A DNA stretch of 36,660 bases from CAYFVR01 sp046541515 (GCA_046541515.1 JBKHDD010000029.1:1-36660), one strand, 5' to 3'; shown: positions 1 to 7,917, counted from the stretch's first letter. A program made the numbers and translations. The notes: generated by a model from the sequence alone, not told the origin.

Positions 1-331
1 ATATCCGCTTCCCTGGGGGGATATCGATCCCCTCCCCAAAATCCGTTATAATCAGGAAAAATCCAATCAACAGCATGGAGGCCGATATCTGACCGGGGCT
101 CATGGCGGTGGCGATGGCGTAGGCCCCGATGACCTTCATCGGCTGAACCGGCGCCGTGATCCCGTAATACATCCCCGAAACCACGTAAAAAAACGCCAAT
201 GCTCAAAAACAGACCCGTCCCGTTCAGGCCGTTGAACAGCACCATGGCCATGGCGCGATGGGCAGCAGTGCGCCCAGGTCGCCCAAAGCCCCGGCCAACT
301 CGTTCCGGTCGAAACGATACCGTTCGGTCAT
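1..331 (-). pseudogene. Putative sulfate/molybdate (MOT1/SulP-like) transporter, N-terminal part, frameshifted
   Basis: Read from an ATG at 331-329, preceded by AGGAGA at 336-341, the minus strand begins MTERYRFDRNELAGALGDLG and then breaks. The reading frame changes near 253-255 (one base missing), again in the A7 run at 187-193, and probably once more near 20-35. Joining the frames gives a coherent membrane protein, with stretches such as VVSGMYYGITAPVQPMKVIG and MSPGQISASMLLIGFF. The VQPMK and LSPGQI-like motifs are characteristic of the putative sulfate/molybdate transporters of the MOT1/SulP type. The gene runs off the left edge. It directly follows the TauE-like permease and was probably co-transcribed with it. 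Three frame changes in 330 bases suggest decay, but assembly errors near a contig end would look the same. The family call is from motif recognition. Confidence 0.6.
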
Positions 332-1089
332 CGTGTCTCCTCAGGAAGTCCAAAAGGTCTGGCGAAGAAGCATGTCCCACAATCCGAAGAGGAGGAGGCT
401 TTACAGGATGCGGATATATTCCCCTTCAGCTTGCCGCCCATGATCCGGACGCCGGCGAAGGATGCCGCGGCGGCGGGCAGGATGAATCCCCAGTCGATGG
501 CTTCCATGGACGCGTAGCCCAAAAAGCCGGTCGGGACGCCGAAGCAGACGATGAAGGTGGAGGACGCGGCGGCAATTTTGGTGTGCGTTTTGAGAATAAA
601 AATCAGGAGCGGCACCACGAACACCCCGCCGCCGATGCCCAACAGACCGCCCAGGAAACCGATGGCCAGGCCGATGACGATGCCGCCGACGATTTTCCGG
701 GCGGGCGCCATTTCTTCGTCCGTCCGCTCCGCGGGCGGCGAAATGAGCATCCGGACGCCCGCCAGCGCCAAAACCGCCGCCATGACGATCAAAAACGGCT
801 CGGGGTCGATGCGCAGGTTCAAATAGGCCCCGGCGGGGGCGGCAAGGCTGGACGAAAGGATCAGCGGGACCGAGAGCGTGAAGTCCACCATCTTTTTCCG
901 GGAATAGGTAAAAGCGGCGGACGCGGCGGCGACGAGATTCAGGAAAAGAGACGCGGATGCGGCCTGGGATTGGGCGAAGCCCAGAATCACGAACAGCGGC
1001 GAAAAAATCAGGCCGCCGCCGAGGCCGACCGCGGTCGGCGCCGGGGAGACGAGAAAAATCGAGAGGATCAACGCGACGGAAATGGTCAT
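328..1089 (-). CDS. TauE/SafE-family anion permease with disrupted C-terminus
   Basis: This is a hydrophobic protein with the two-fold internal repeat of the TauE/SafE (DUF81) family, which exports sulfite, sulfoacetate or related anions. The first half has VGLGGGLIFSPLFVILGFAQ and the second GLLGIGGGVFVVPLLIFILK, each a glycine-rich loop followed by a membrane segment. The open frame reads on to 328 as a polar, serine-rich tail (SCKASSSSDCG) that does not look like this family. Shifting frame by one base near 419-425 gives YIRIL, a TAA stop (403-401), then SLLLFGLWDMLL ending at TGA 343-341, directly over the next gene's ribosome-binding site. That looks like the original last membrane helix, so the C-terminus is probably damaged by one indel and one nonsense change. 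It lies 21 bases after the arsR-type gene. The substrate cannot be told from sequence. Confidence 0.72.
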   Translation of the reverse strand: MTISVALILSIFLVSPAPTAVGLGGGLIFSPLFVILGFAQSQAASASLFLNLVAAASAAFTYSRKKMVDFTLSVPLILSSSLAAPAGAYLNLRIDPEPFLIVMAAVLALAGVRMLISPPAERTDEEMAPARKIVGGIVIGLAIGFLGGLLGIGGGVFVVPLLIFILKTHTKIAAASSTFIVCFGVPTGFLGYASMEAIDWGFILPAAAASFAGVRIMGGKLKGNISASCKASSSSDCGTCFFARPFGLPEETR

Positions 1090-1110
1090 GGCCCCGGCGA
1101 CGCCTTCCGC

Positions 1111-1584
1111 CTACTCGGTTCGACGATCGGCGTTGTCCGGTTTCTCGCCGCCGCGCGGATGCTCCTTGCCGTCGCCGTGGCATTCCCGGATCTGCTCCGG
1201 CGTACATTTGCCCGGCTCGCTCGTCAATTTTTCCGGATGTTGGCAATCCTTCCTGCACATATCCACCTCCTCGCCTTCCAAAAAGGGTTCCCGACAGGGG
1301 GCGATCCCGGATGGGGGCGCCTCTCCCGTCGCCATGCGGCCGATCTCCGTCGCGATTCGGTGCAGCGCTTCCGTTTCCACGACGTAATGGGTCCAGTATC
1401 CCCGCTTTTCCCCTTTCACCAGTCCGGCGTCGCGCAAAATCCGAAGGTGGCGGGATACCGAGGGTTCCGTGACGCCGAGTCGGCGAGACAGCGCCCCCAC
1501 GCAGAGATCGTTTCCCAGCAGAAGCCGCAAAATGCGCAGCCGCTTTTCGTCTGCCAGCGCTTTCAACACATGGACGAGAGACAT
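1111..1584 (-). CDS. ArsR/SmtB-family transcriptional regulator with Cys-rich C-terminal tail
   Basis: Winged-helix repressor of 157 residues. The N-terminal half, MSLVHVLKALADEKRLRILR, is the classic ArsR start. The recognition helix region is LGVTEPSVSRHLRILRDAGL (residues 36-55), followed by the wing GEKRGYWTHY. After residue 95 comes an unusual tail with Cys97, Cys110, Cys114, Cys127 and Cys135 around a CRKDC motif, plus several His and Glu residues. Cys28 lies where classical ArsR proteins have their ELCVCDL sensor, but only one Cys is present there, so the tail may bind the metal or sulfur ligand. An in-frame TTG at 1596 is an alternative start; ATG 1584 gives the usual family N-terminus. 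It is the first gene of a minus-strand unit with the TauE-like permease and the sulfate/molybdate transporter, and probably represses it. The stop codon is TAG. Confidence 0.85.
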   Translation of the reverse strand: MSLVHVLKALADEKRLRILRLLLGNDLCVGALSRRLGVTEPSVSRHLRILRDAGLVKGEKRGYWTHYVVETEALHRIATEIGRMATGEAPPSGIAPCREPFLEGEEVDMCRKDCQHPEKLTSEPGKCTPEQIRECHGDGKEHPRGGEKPDNADRRTE

Positions 1585-1696
1585 GGCCCAATCCAATTAA
1601 CCAATTTGCGAATTAAATCTACATAAATTGAAATGGATTGTCAACCGACAAAACGAGATGGCGGGGTCTGGCGCAATGGCATTCATGCAGCGTTTT

Positions 1697-1730
1697 TACC
1701 CTCCTTTTTTAAAGGGGGGAAAAGGGAGGG
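1697..1730. repeat. Small palindromic repeat (CCCTCC...GGGAGG type)
   Basis: ACCCTCC and GGGAGGGT flank a TTTTTTAAAGGGGGG core. It resembles the C5-T/A-G5 elements at 14558-14598 and 31995-32184, and probably belongs to the same dispersed family. Confidence 0.5.
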
Positions 1731-1811
1731 TTTTACGGCAATTCTTTGAAGTCATACGCCCATTGTTAAGGAAGGCGCGACCGATTCCACCGGAGTCGTT
1801 CCTTCATCTGG

Positions 1812-1850
1812 GCGATTTGCAAATGAGTCGGTACCCGAGGCTTTGGCTCC
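1812..1850 (+). repeat. 39-base dispersed repeat, copy 1
   Basis: About 33 of 39 positions match the segment at 34749-34787, sharing GCGATTTGCAAAT and CGGTACCCGAGGCT. It lies in a gene-free stretch in both places. Confidence 0.55.
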
Positions 1851-2245
1851 GGCAAAACTTTGTCGCAAAGCGCCTAAACGACATTGGGAATCTGGCCGGG
1901 AATTTGGGCCCAATACCGTTTTTATGGATCAGCAATCCCTCGTCGAGCTCCGCGCTGTCGCCGCCGCGTCCGAAAACCAGGGCCCCTCCCTGCCTGGGTT
2001 CGGCCGCGAACGCAAAGCCGCCATTGCCTTTTTCATCATGCCGTCCTCCTTCGCTCGTTGGGTTGAACGGGGATGGGTCGCAGTCCATCGCGCCCAGGCA
2101 ATCATGATCGGGCAATCATGATCGAGCCATCGTTCGATTTTTTTTGACAAAATTAATGAATAAATCGGGAGATGTCAAAACAGAATGATTTTCGTGAACT
2201 TTCGCCGCGAAAAGTGCGAAACCGCGCGGAATCGGATCGAACGGC

Positions 2246-2273
2246 TTGACATCGGTCGTTATGCCGAGATAAA
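2246..2273 (+). promoter_or_regulatory. Sigma-70-type promoter for the HTH/PBP-like regulator
   Basis: TTGACA at 2246-2251, a 16-base spacer and GATAAA at 2268-2273, ending 50 bases before the ATG at 2324. Confidence 0.55.
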
Positions 2274-2323
2274 AAAAGGGAATTTTTCGCCTACGCCCGC
2301 TCCTTTCCCGAAAGTTCGCCATC

Positions 2324-3241
2324 ATGCCCCACGCCGCCCCGGATCTTCTGTCCACCCGCGAAGTGGCCAAGTTTCTCGACATCAACGAGAAAATGGTCTA
2401 TTCCCTGATTTCCGACAAGGGACTTCCCGCCACCAAGATTACCGGAAAATGGCTCTTCCCCCGGCACCTGGTGGAACAGTGGGTGGAAAACCATACCATC
2501 AACTATCCGGAACCCGGCCGCCAGCTCCCGCCCTACCACGGCCTGCTGATCGTCGCCGGCAGCAACGATCCGCTGCTGGAGCAAACCTTGACCCTGTTCA
2601 ACCGAAAGCATACCGACCATGTGGCGGTTTTCGGCAACCTGGGCAGCATGGGGGGGCTTCAGGCCCTGCGCCAGAACCGGTGCCACGTCGCCAGCAGCCA
2701 CCTGCTTCAGGACGACGAGGAATACAACTTCGACTTCGCCAGCCGCGAGCTGCCCCAGCCGGCGGCGGTGATCAATTTCTGCCGGCGGGAACAGGGCTTC
2801 GTGGTGGCCCGGAACAATCCGGAAAACATCCGTTCGGTGGCCGACCTGGGGCGCAAGGGGCTTCGCATGGTCAACCGGCCCCTGGGCACGGGCACCCGGT
2901 TGCTGTTCGACCGGGAGCTGAAGGCGGCGGGAATCCCCGGCGAACGAATTGCGGGATACGACCGGGAGATGAGCCGCCACATGGACGTGGGGCTGGAAGT
3001 CCTGTCCGGCCGGGCCGACGTCGCGCCCTGCATTCGTCCGGTGGCCGGCCTGCTGGGGCTCGATTTCGTGCCCCTGCGCTGGGAGCGCTACGACCTGCTG
3101 GTCACCCGGGAGCGGTTTTTCGACCAGGGAGTTCAGCTTCTCGTGGGCCTGCTCCACGAGCCGGAATTTCAGCAATTGGCCGACAATCTGGAAGGCTACG
3201 ACGTGAGCCTCGGCGGGAAGATGGTCTACCCCGCGGAGTGA
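2324..3241 (+). CDS. Helix-turn-helix regulator with PBP-like (ModA-type) ligand domain
   Basis: A 305-residue one-component regulator. Residues 7-55 form an excisionase/MerR-like DNA-binding domain: LSTREVAKFLDINEKMVYSL, followed by GKWLFPRHLVEQWV. Residues 70-295 resemble the PBP-like domain found in such regulators and in molybdate/tungstate-binding proteins (LLIVAGSNDPLLEQTLTLF, GSMGGLQAL, NRPLGTGTRLLFD, GLEVLSGRADVAPCIRPVAG). In this family the ligand is usually an oxyanion or small anion; here it is unknown. It is divergent from the arsR/permease/transporter unit, whose last gene looks like a sulfate or molybdate transporter, so control of that unit is a reasonable guess. The Shine-Dalgarno is weak, and a plausible promoter lies at 2246-2273. 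The ADP-ribosylglycohydrolase gene follows after 75 bases. Confidence 0.82.
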   Translation: MPHAAPDLLSTREVAKFLDINEKMVYSLISDKGLPATKITGKWLFPRHLVEQWVENHTINYPEPGRQLPPYHGLLIVAGSNDPLLEQTLTLFNRKHTDHVAVFGNLGSMGGLQALRQNRCHVASSHLLQDDEEYNFDFASRELPQPAAVINFCRREQGFVVARNNPENIRSVADLGRKGLRMVNRPLGTGTRLLFDRELKAAGIPGERIAGYDREMSRHMDVGLEVLSGRADVAPCIRPVAGLLGLDFVPLRWERYDLLVTRERFFDQGVQLLVGLLHEPEFQQLADNLEGYDVSLGGKMVYPAE

Positions 3242-3316
3242 GCGGGGAGGCCCGCCCCGAAACCGTCCGCCCTTTTCCGCCTTCCAGACCAACCACCCGA
3301 ACGGAAAGGCCCGCCC

Positions 3317-4096
3317 ATGCTCGGCGCCATCGCCGGCGACGTAATTGGTTCCGTCTACGAAGGCCGGCCCATCAAATCCGAAAAGTTCCCCCTTTTCGCG
3401 GCGGACGCCGTCTTCACCGACGACACCGTCCTGACCGCGGCGACGGCCTGGGCCATCCTCCATCGCGAACCTTACGAGCGGGCCTATCAGACCTTTGGCC
3501 GAAAATATCCCCACGCGGGTTACGGCGGCACTTTCATCGGATGGATTCATTCCGACGATCCCCGGCCCTACAACAGCTGGGGAAACGGTTCCGCCATGCG
3601 GGTGAGCCCGGTGGGCTTCGCCTTCGACGACGAAGAGACCGTGCTGGCCGAAGCCCGACGCAGCGCGGAAGTCACCCACAACCATCCCGAGGGGATCAAG
3701 GGCGCCCAGGCGACGGCGCTGACCATCTTTCTGGCCTGGAAAGGCGCGGACAAAGCCGCCATTCGCGACGCGATTTCCGAGCGTTTTGGATACGATCTGG
3801 ATCGTCGCCTGAAAAACATCCGGCCCGGCCACCGCTTCGACGTCTCTTGCCAGGGCTCGGTCCCGGAAGCCATGATCGCTTTTTTTGACTCCGCAAATTA
3901 CGAAGACGCGGTTCGGAAAGCCATTTCTCTGGGCGGCGACGCGGACACCCAAGCCTGCATCGCGGGCGGGATCGCCCAGGCGTTTTACGGCGGCGTGCCG
4001 AAAACCATCGCCGAAGAAACCCGGAAGCGGCTGCCGGAAGAATTCCTGGACATTCTGGCCCAATTCGAAAAGCGATTCCCGGCGGCGGCCCCCTGA
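3317..4096 (+). CDS. ADP-ribosylglycohydrolase (DraG/ARH) family protein
   Basis: A 259-residue all-helical DraG/ARH-type hydrolase, expected to remove ADP-ribose from proteins or small molecules using two Mg2+ ions. The metal-binding motifs are visible: GDVIGSVYEG at the N-terminus, FTDDTVLT (residues 33-40), SWGNGSAMRV (88-95) and GGDADTQAC near 206-214. The THNHPEGIKGA segment (120-130) is also typical. The length is close to the short bacterial members. The start is ATG with GGAAAGG ahead of it. No ADP-ribosyltransferase or toxin partner is adjacent, so the substrate is unknown. It reads in the same direction as the regulator before it and the dehydrogenase after it. Confidence 0.9.
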   Translation: MLGAIAGDVIGSVYEGRPIKSEKFPLFAADAVFTDDTVLTAATAWAILHREPYERAYQTFGRKYPHAGYGGTFIGWIHSDDPRPYNSWGNGSAMRVSPVGFAFDDEETVLAEARRSAEVTHNHPEGIKGAQATALTIFLAWKGADKAAIRDAISERFGYDLDRRLKNIRPGHRFDVSCQGSVPEAMIAFFDSANYEDAVRKAISLGGDADTQACIAGGIAQAFYGGVPKTIAEETRKRLPEEFLDILAQFEKRFPAAAP

Positions 4097-4355
4097 ACAA
4101 CCTCCCGGCCGGCGGCCCCGGAGAACGCTGAAACGGCGTTTTGGGAATTTTTCGATGGTTTTTCGGGGACGCCCGTGACATCCTGAAAAAAGGCCGCGAA
4201 ATCAGCGCCAAACAGGCGTTTTCCAGGCGCAGTCGCAACTTTCAGCCGACCCTCCGCGTCAGCCGTCTTCGCGACGCGCCCCGGAGTTCCGGGTCGGGGG
4301 ACGGCAACCGAATCCATTCCGGCTTTGCCGATCATCCATCAAGGAGTTCATCGCC

Positions 4356-5147
4356 ATGTCCGACCAACCCGCCATCCTCATCACCGGCGCTTCCCGCGGC
4401 ATGGGGGCCGCCGCCGCCCGTTGGCTCGCCGGGGCCGGGGCCGCCGTCAGCCTGATTTCCCGTTCCGAAGAGGCGCTGGAGTCGGTCGCCCGGGACGTCA
4501 CCGACAAAGGCGGCCGGGCCATCGCCTTCTGCGTGGACGTGGCCGGACGCGGCGCCTGCGAGGCGGCGGTGCAAGAGACCGTCCGCCAATTCGGCCGGCT
4601 GGACACGGTGGTGAACAACGCCGGCATTCTGGAGCCCATCGGACCCATTTCGGAAATCAATCCCCACGCTTGGAGCTACAACATCGAAGTCAACCTCAAC
4701 GGCCCCTTTTTCATGATCCAGGCGGCGTTGCCCGAACTGCGGAAACGCAACGGGCGGGTGATCAATGTCAGCAGCGGCGCGGCGAAGAAAGTCATTCAGG
4801 GGTGGAGCGCCTATTGCGCCGCAAAGGCCGCCCTCACCCATCTCAATCGGGTCCTCGCCGCGGAGGAGCCCGAGATCACGGCCATCGCCCTCCGGCCGGG
4901 GGTGGTGGACACCGCCATGCAAGGAACCATCCGGGAAAACGGCGCATCGGGCATGGACGCGGAAAAACACGCCTATTTCATGAATCTCAAGGCGGAGGGC
5001 AAGCTGGAACCGCCGGAAATTCCCGCCCGGGCCATCGCCTGGCTCGCCCTCCACGCGCCCCGGGAATGGAGCGGAGAATTCCTGGAATACGACGATTCCC
5101 GGATCGCCGATCCGGCGGCCGAAATTTTTGGCCGGCCGGCGAGCTGA
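4356..5147 (+). CDS. Short-chain dehydrogenase/reductase (SDR)
   Basis: A 263-residue classical SDR, an NAD(P)-dependent oxidoreductase with a Rossmann fold. It has the cofactor motif TGASRGMG (residues 10-17), NNAG (87-90), Asn113, and the catalytic Ser140-Tyr153-Lys157 set in SAYCAAKAAL. PGVVDTAMQ follows the active site, as in benzil-reductase-like and 3-ketoacyl-reductase-like members. The substrate is not predictable. AAGGAG lies 9 bases ahead of the ATG. The selenoprotein gene begins 83 bases after the stop with no terminator between, so the two are probably co-transcribed. Confidence 0.92.
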   Translation: MSDQPAILITGASRGMGAAAARWLAGAGAAVSLISRSEEALESVARDVTDKGGRAIAFCVDVAGRGACEAAVQETVRQFGRLDTVVNNAGILEPIGPISEINPHAWSYNIEVNLNGPFFMIQAALPELRKRNGRVINVSSGAAKKVIQGWSAYCAAKAALTHLNRVLAAEEPEITAIALRPGVVDTAMQGTIRENGASGMDAEKHAYFMNLKAEGKLEPPEIPARAIAWLALHAPREWSGEFLEYDDSRIADPAAEIFGRPAS

Positions 5148-5230
5148 AATCATCGCGGGGAAGAATCGGACGGGTCGCCGCGCCCGGCCGGTCCTTCTCA
5201 ACCGATTCCGCTTACGGCCGGGGAGGCCCC

Positions 5231-5887
5231 ATGGAGACATCGACCCAACATTCCGACAACGAAACCCCCGTGCTGGAAATCTTTTCGGACTACATCTGAC
5301 CCTGGTGCTACTTCAGTACCGTGGGTATTGAGCGCATTCGAGAAAATTTCAAGGTTTCCATCCGCTGGATCGCCTTTCCCTTGCATCCGGAAACGCCGCC
5401 GGAAGGCCGGACGCTGGACGATCTCTTCGCCGGCCGGCCGGCGAACGTGCCGGACATGCTGGAACGTCTGCGGGAGGTGGCGGCCGAGCTGAAACTGCCC
5501 TTCGGCGACCGTCGGCGCACCTTCAACAGCCGCCTCGCCCAGGAGTTGGGAAAGTGGGCCGAAGCGGAGGGCCGAGGCGACGCCTTTCACAAGGCGGCCT
5601 TCCACGCCTATTTCGCCGACGGGCGAAACCTGGCCCTTCCCGCGGTGCTGGGCGCCGTTGCGGAACGGGCCGGTTTGTCGCCGGAAGAGGCCGATCGGAT
5701 TCGGATGGAGCGGACCTATCGGGATTTGGTGGACGCCGATTGGGATCGTTCCTTCCAAAATGGCGTGACCTCCGTCCCCACATTCCAATACGGCCGGGAA
5801 CGAGTGACCGGTTTTCGACCGCCCGAGGCCATGCTGGAGTGGGCGGCGAAGGTCAACATGCCTGAAAAAAGCGCCGATCTCGGGTAA
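5231..5887 (+). CDS. DsbA/FrnE-like thiol oxidoreductase, selenoprotein (UxxC active site)
   Basis: Reading from ATG 5231 (GGGAGG at 5221-5226), the frame is METSTQHSDNETPVLEIFSD YI-UGA-PWCYFST and continues without another stop to TAA at 5887, giving 218 residues. The UGA (5297-5299) stands exactly at the first cysteine of the CPWC redox motif of DsbA/FrnE-type thioredoxin-fold proteins, so residue 23 is probably selenocysteine and the motif is U23-P-W-C26. The rest is a complete family member: the helical insert, then SVPTFQYG with the cis-proline, and a C-terminal FRPPEAMLEWA helix. A SECIS-like hairpin lies at 5312-5332. Automatic gene callers would stop at 5299 or start at GTG 5321, losing the active site. 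It follows the SDR gene. The role is probably a thiol-disulfide or isomerase-like reaction; the partner is unknown. No signal peptide is seen, so it is likely cytoplasmic. Confidence 0.88.
5312..5332 (+). promoter_or_regulatory. SECIS-like hairpin for the UGA at 5297
   Basis: A nine-pair stem (5312-5320 with 5324-5332, two G-U pairs) closed by a GUG loop at 5321-5323. The loop begins 22 bases after the UGA, and GU at the apex matches the bacterial SECIS pattern for SelB binding. An alternative stem directly after the UGA (5299-5309 with 5315-5326, loop ACUUC) also pairs well but has no G/U apex. Confidence 0.65.
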
Positions 5888-6537
5888 GTTTTCAGACATT
5901 CCTTTCCAGCAACCCCCTTCCTTTTCAACTTGACATCCCCCAGCATTGCCCTACATTGGCAAACGCGGAGAAATGAGACGGCTAACGTCGCGTTTCCCCC
6001 CTCCGATCTTTTCAAATTTTAATTTACCCAATACCTCGAATTAAATTACCCGCTTTACCCATTCGCCGATGGATGACGGACGGACGCGAGGACTCCTCGA
6101 AAGGCCGGGTCGAATTCCCCGAAAATCGGCCGGAACGGGCTCCGGATCGCCGAAATCGATTTGCCGATTCTTTGGTCCCCGCGACGGAAGCGGGTCGTAT
6201 CCGCCGAAATGGCCGCGCGCCGAGGAACATCCCATCGCCTTCGGAACCGTTTCGCAGGCGGGGGATCGCCTCCCGGCGCCGCCGCCCAATTCCGCCCCGC
6301 GAGGCCGAGGCCCTCAAAGATATTTCCCTTTTGGATTGAAGCGGGATTCCATCTTCTTGCTTCGGATTTTTTGGAAAACGCTTCCCAAGAGATTCAAATT
6401 GAAACTCTCGGACGACTTTCATTGCCGGGTTCCAACCCAGGTCGCGTATCCATCCCAAGGATGCGGTTGAAAAACCGCTCCCGGTGGGTTATGGAACCCT
6501 TCGCGGGACCGTCCGAAAACCATATGTGGAGAATCCC
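5888..6537 (+). other. Long gene-free leader upstream of cydAB
   Basis: 650 bases with a strong promoter-like pair near the left end and no recognised gene or RNA. Open frames on both strands are arginine- and proline-rich and match nothing I know. Confidence 0.5.
5930..5957 (+). promoter_or_regulatory. Sigma-70-type promoter upstream of cydAB
   Basis: TTGACA at 5930-5935, a 16-base spacer and TACATT at 5952-5957. It is about 570 bases ahead of cydA, so it either makes a long leader or drives a small RNA. Confidence 0.5.
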
Positions 6538-7917
6538 ATGGACGTTGTGTTTCTTTCGCGGTTGCAGTTTGCCTTTACCACGGCGTTTCATATCCTTTTT
6601 CCGACCCTGACCATCGGTCTGGCGGTTTACCTGGTGATTGTCGAAGCCTTGTGGCTGCGCACCAAGGACGAGATGTACTACCGGATGTACCGGTTCTGGG
6701 TGAAGATCTTCGCGGTCCACTTCGCGGTGGGCGTGGTGTCCGGCATTACCCTGGAGTTCGAATTCGGCACCAATTTCGCGGCGTTCTCCCAGGCGGTTTC
6801 CAACGTCTTCGCCCCCCTGCTGGCCTACGAGGGAATGACCGCCTTCTTCCTGGAAGCGGGATTCCTGGGCATCATGCTGTTCGGATGGCAACGGGTGCCG
6901 CCGGTGGTTCACTTCATCTCCACCTGCCTGGTGGCGGCCGGCGCCAGCCTTTCCGCCTTTTGGATCATGGCGGCCAATTCCTGGATGCAGACCCCGGCCG
7001 GCTTCGACATCGTGGATGGCGAATTTTTCGTCACCAGCTTCTGGGAGGCGATTTTCAATCCCGCCTTCCCCACCGCCCTGGCCCACATGCTGATCGCCTC
7101 CTACGAAACCGCGGCCTTCGTGGTGGCGGGCATTTCCGCCTGGTTTCTGCTGAAAGGCCGGCACGTCCAGTTTTACCGGCGGACCATGGGGTTGGCCCTG
7201 ATCATGGCGATCCTTTTCGCCCCGCTCCAGGTGGTGGTGGGCGACCTGAAAGGATTGAACGTGGCCGAACATCAGCCCGCCAAACTCGCCGCCATGGAAG
7301 GCCATTGGGAGACCAACGAGGAGGGCGGCGCCGATTTCGTGCTCTTCGGGATTCCCGACATGGAGCAGGAGATCAACCGCCTGGAGGTGACCGTTCCCAA
7401 CATGTTGAGCTGGCTCATCACCCACTCCCCCGAGGGCAAAATTCAGGGGCTCAAGGATTTCCCCAAGGATGAACGGCCCAACTCCCTGCTCACCTACTGG
7501 TCCTTCCGAGTCATGGCGGCCATCGGTTTTCTGTTCATGTTCCTGGCCCTTTGGGGGGCGTGGCTCTGGTTTCGGAAAAAGCTCTTCACCACCAAATCCT
7601 TCCTCAAGGCGCTGGTGCTGGCCCAGCCGCTGGGATTCGTCGCCGTCATCATGGGCTGGATCACCGCCGAGGTGGGCCGACAGCCCTGGGTGGTCTACGG
7701 CCTCATGAAAACCTCCGACGGCGTCTCCCCCATCTCCGCCGGCAACGTGATCTGGTCACTGACGATGTTCATGCTCTTTTTCGCCTTCATCGGCGGAACC
7801 TATTTCTACTACATTCTCCGCATTCTCCGAAACGGTCCGGACCTGGAAAGCCCGATCCCTTCCATCCAGCGACCTTCGGGCATGCGGCCCCTGGACGACG
7901 CCCTGAAGGGCGCCTAG
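6538..7917 (+). CDS. cydA: Cytochrome bd-type quinol oxidase subunit I
   Basis: Membrane subunit that carries hemes b558, b595 and d, oxidises quinol and reduces O2 to water. The 459-residue protein starts at ATG 6538, with GGAG at 6528-6531. Heme and proton-path residues are visible: His18 in TTAFHILFP, Glu98 in LLAYEGMT, Glu106 in FFLEAGF, His183 in ALAHMLIASYE, and Met372 before GWITAEVGRQPW. The Q-loop is short compared with the E. coli enzyme (522 residues), as in the cyanide-insensitive (CIO-like) or short-loop group. About nine membrane segments are seen. cydB follows after 20 bases, so the pair is an operon. In a presumed anaerobe it would serve oxygen removal or microaerobic respiration. 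The stop is TAG. Confidence 0.96.
   Translation: MDVVFLSRLQFAFTTAFHILFPTLTIGLAVYLVIVEALWLRTKDEMYYRMYRFWVKIFAVHFAVGVVSGITLEFEFGTNFAAFSQAVSNVFAPLLAYEGMTAFFLEAGFLGIMLFGWQRVPPVVHFISTCLVAAGASLSAFWIMAANSWMQTPAGFDIVDGEFFVTSFWEAIFNPAFPTALAHMLIASYETAAFVVAGISAWFLLKGRHVQFYRRTMGLALIMAILFAPLQVVVGDLKGLNVAEHQPAKLAAMEGHWETNEEGGADFVLFGIPDMEQEINRLEVTVPNMLSWLITHSPEGKIQGLKDFPKDERPNSLLTYWSFRVMAAIGFLFMFLALWGAWLWFRKKLFTTKSFLKALVLAQPLGFVAVIMGWITAEVGRQPWVVYGLMKTSDGVSPISAGNVIWSLTMFMLFFAFIGGTYFYYILRILRNGPDLESPIPSIQRPSGMRPLDDALKGA

Larger units (their letters stand above)
1597..2245. other. Intergenic region between divergent regulators, with repeats
   Basis: No convincing gene is seen. The part next to arsR (about 1597-1622) is AT-rich and holds AATT-TGCG-AATT, a short inverted repeat that could be the ArsR operator. 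Further in are a G/C-tract palindrome (1697-1729) and one copy of a 39-base dispersed repeat (1812-1850). Open frames here on both strands have no recognisable family and look like chance. Confidence 0.5.

Noticed and set aside
199..1626. Long plus-strand open frame covering the arsR/permease region
   Set aside because: It is the shadow of real minus-strand genes; its composition is Arg/Gly/Asp-rich with no family motifs.
1804..2115. 103-residue minus-strand open frame in the arsR/HTH gap
   Set aside because: Its end lies inside the 39-base repeat, and no family or convincing ribosome-binding site is seen.
2185..4063. Long open frames overlapping the HTH regulator and ADP-ribosylglycohydrolase on both strands
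   Set aside because: High GC leaves shadow frames open. The two plus-strand genes have clear motifs and ribosome-binding sites, and the shadows have none.
6105..6450. tRNA-like T-arm sequences (GGGTCGAATTCCCC, GGGTTCCAACCC), possible selC
   Set aside because: No acceptor stem, anticodon arm or CCA end could be fitted around them.
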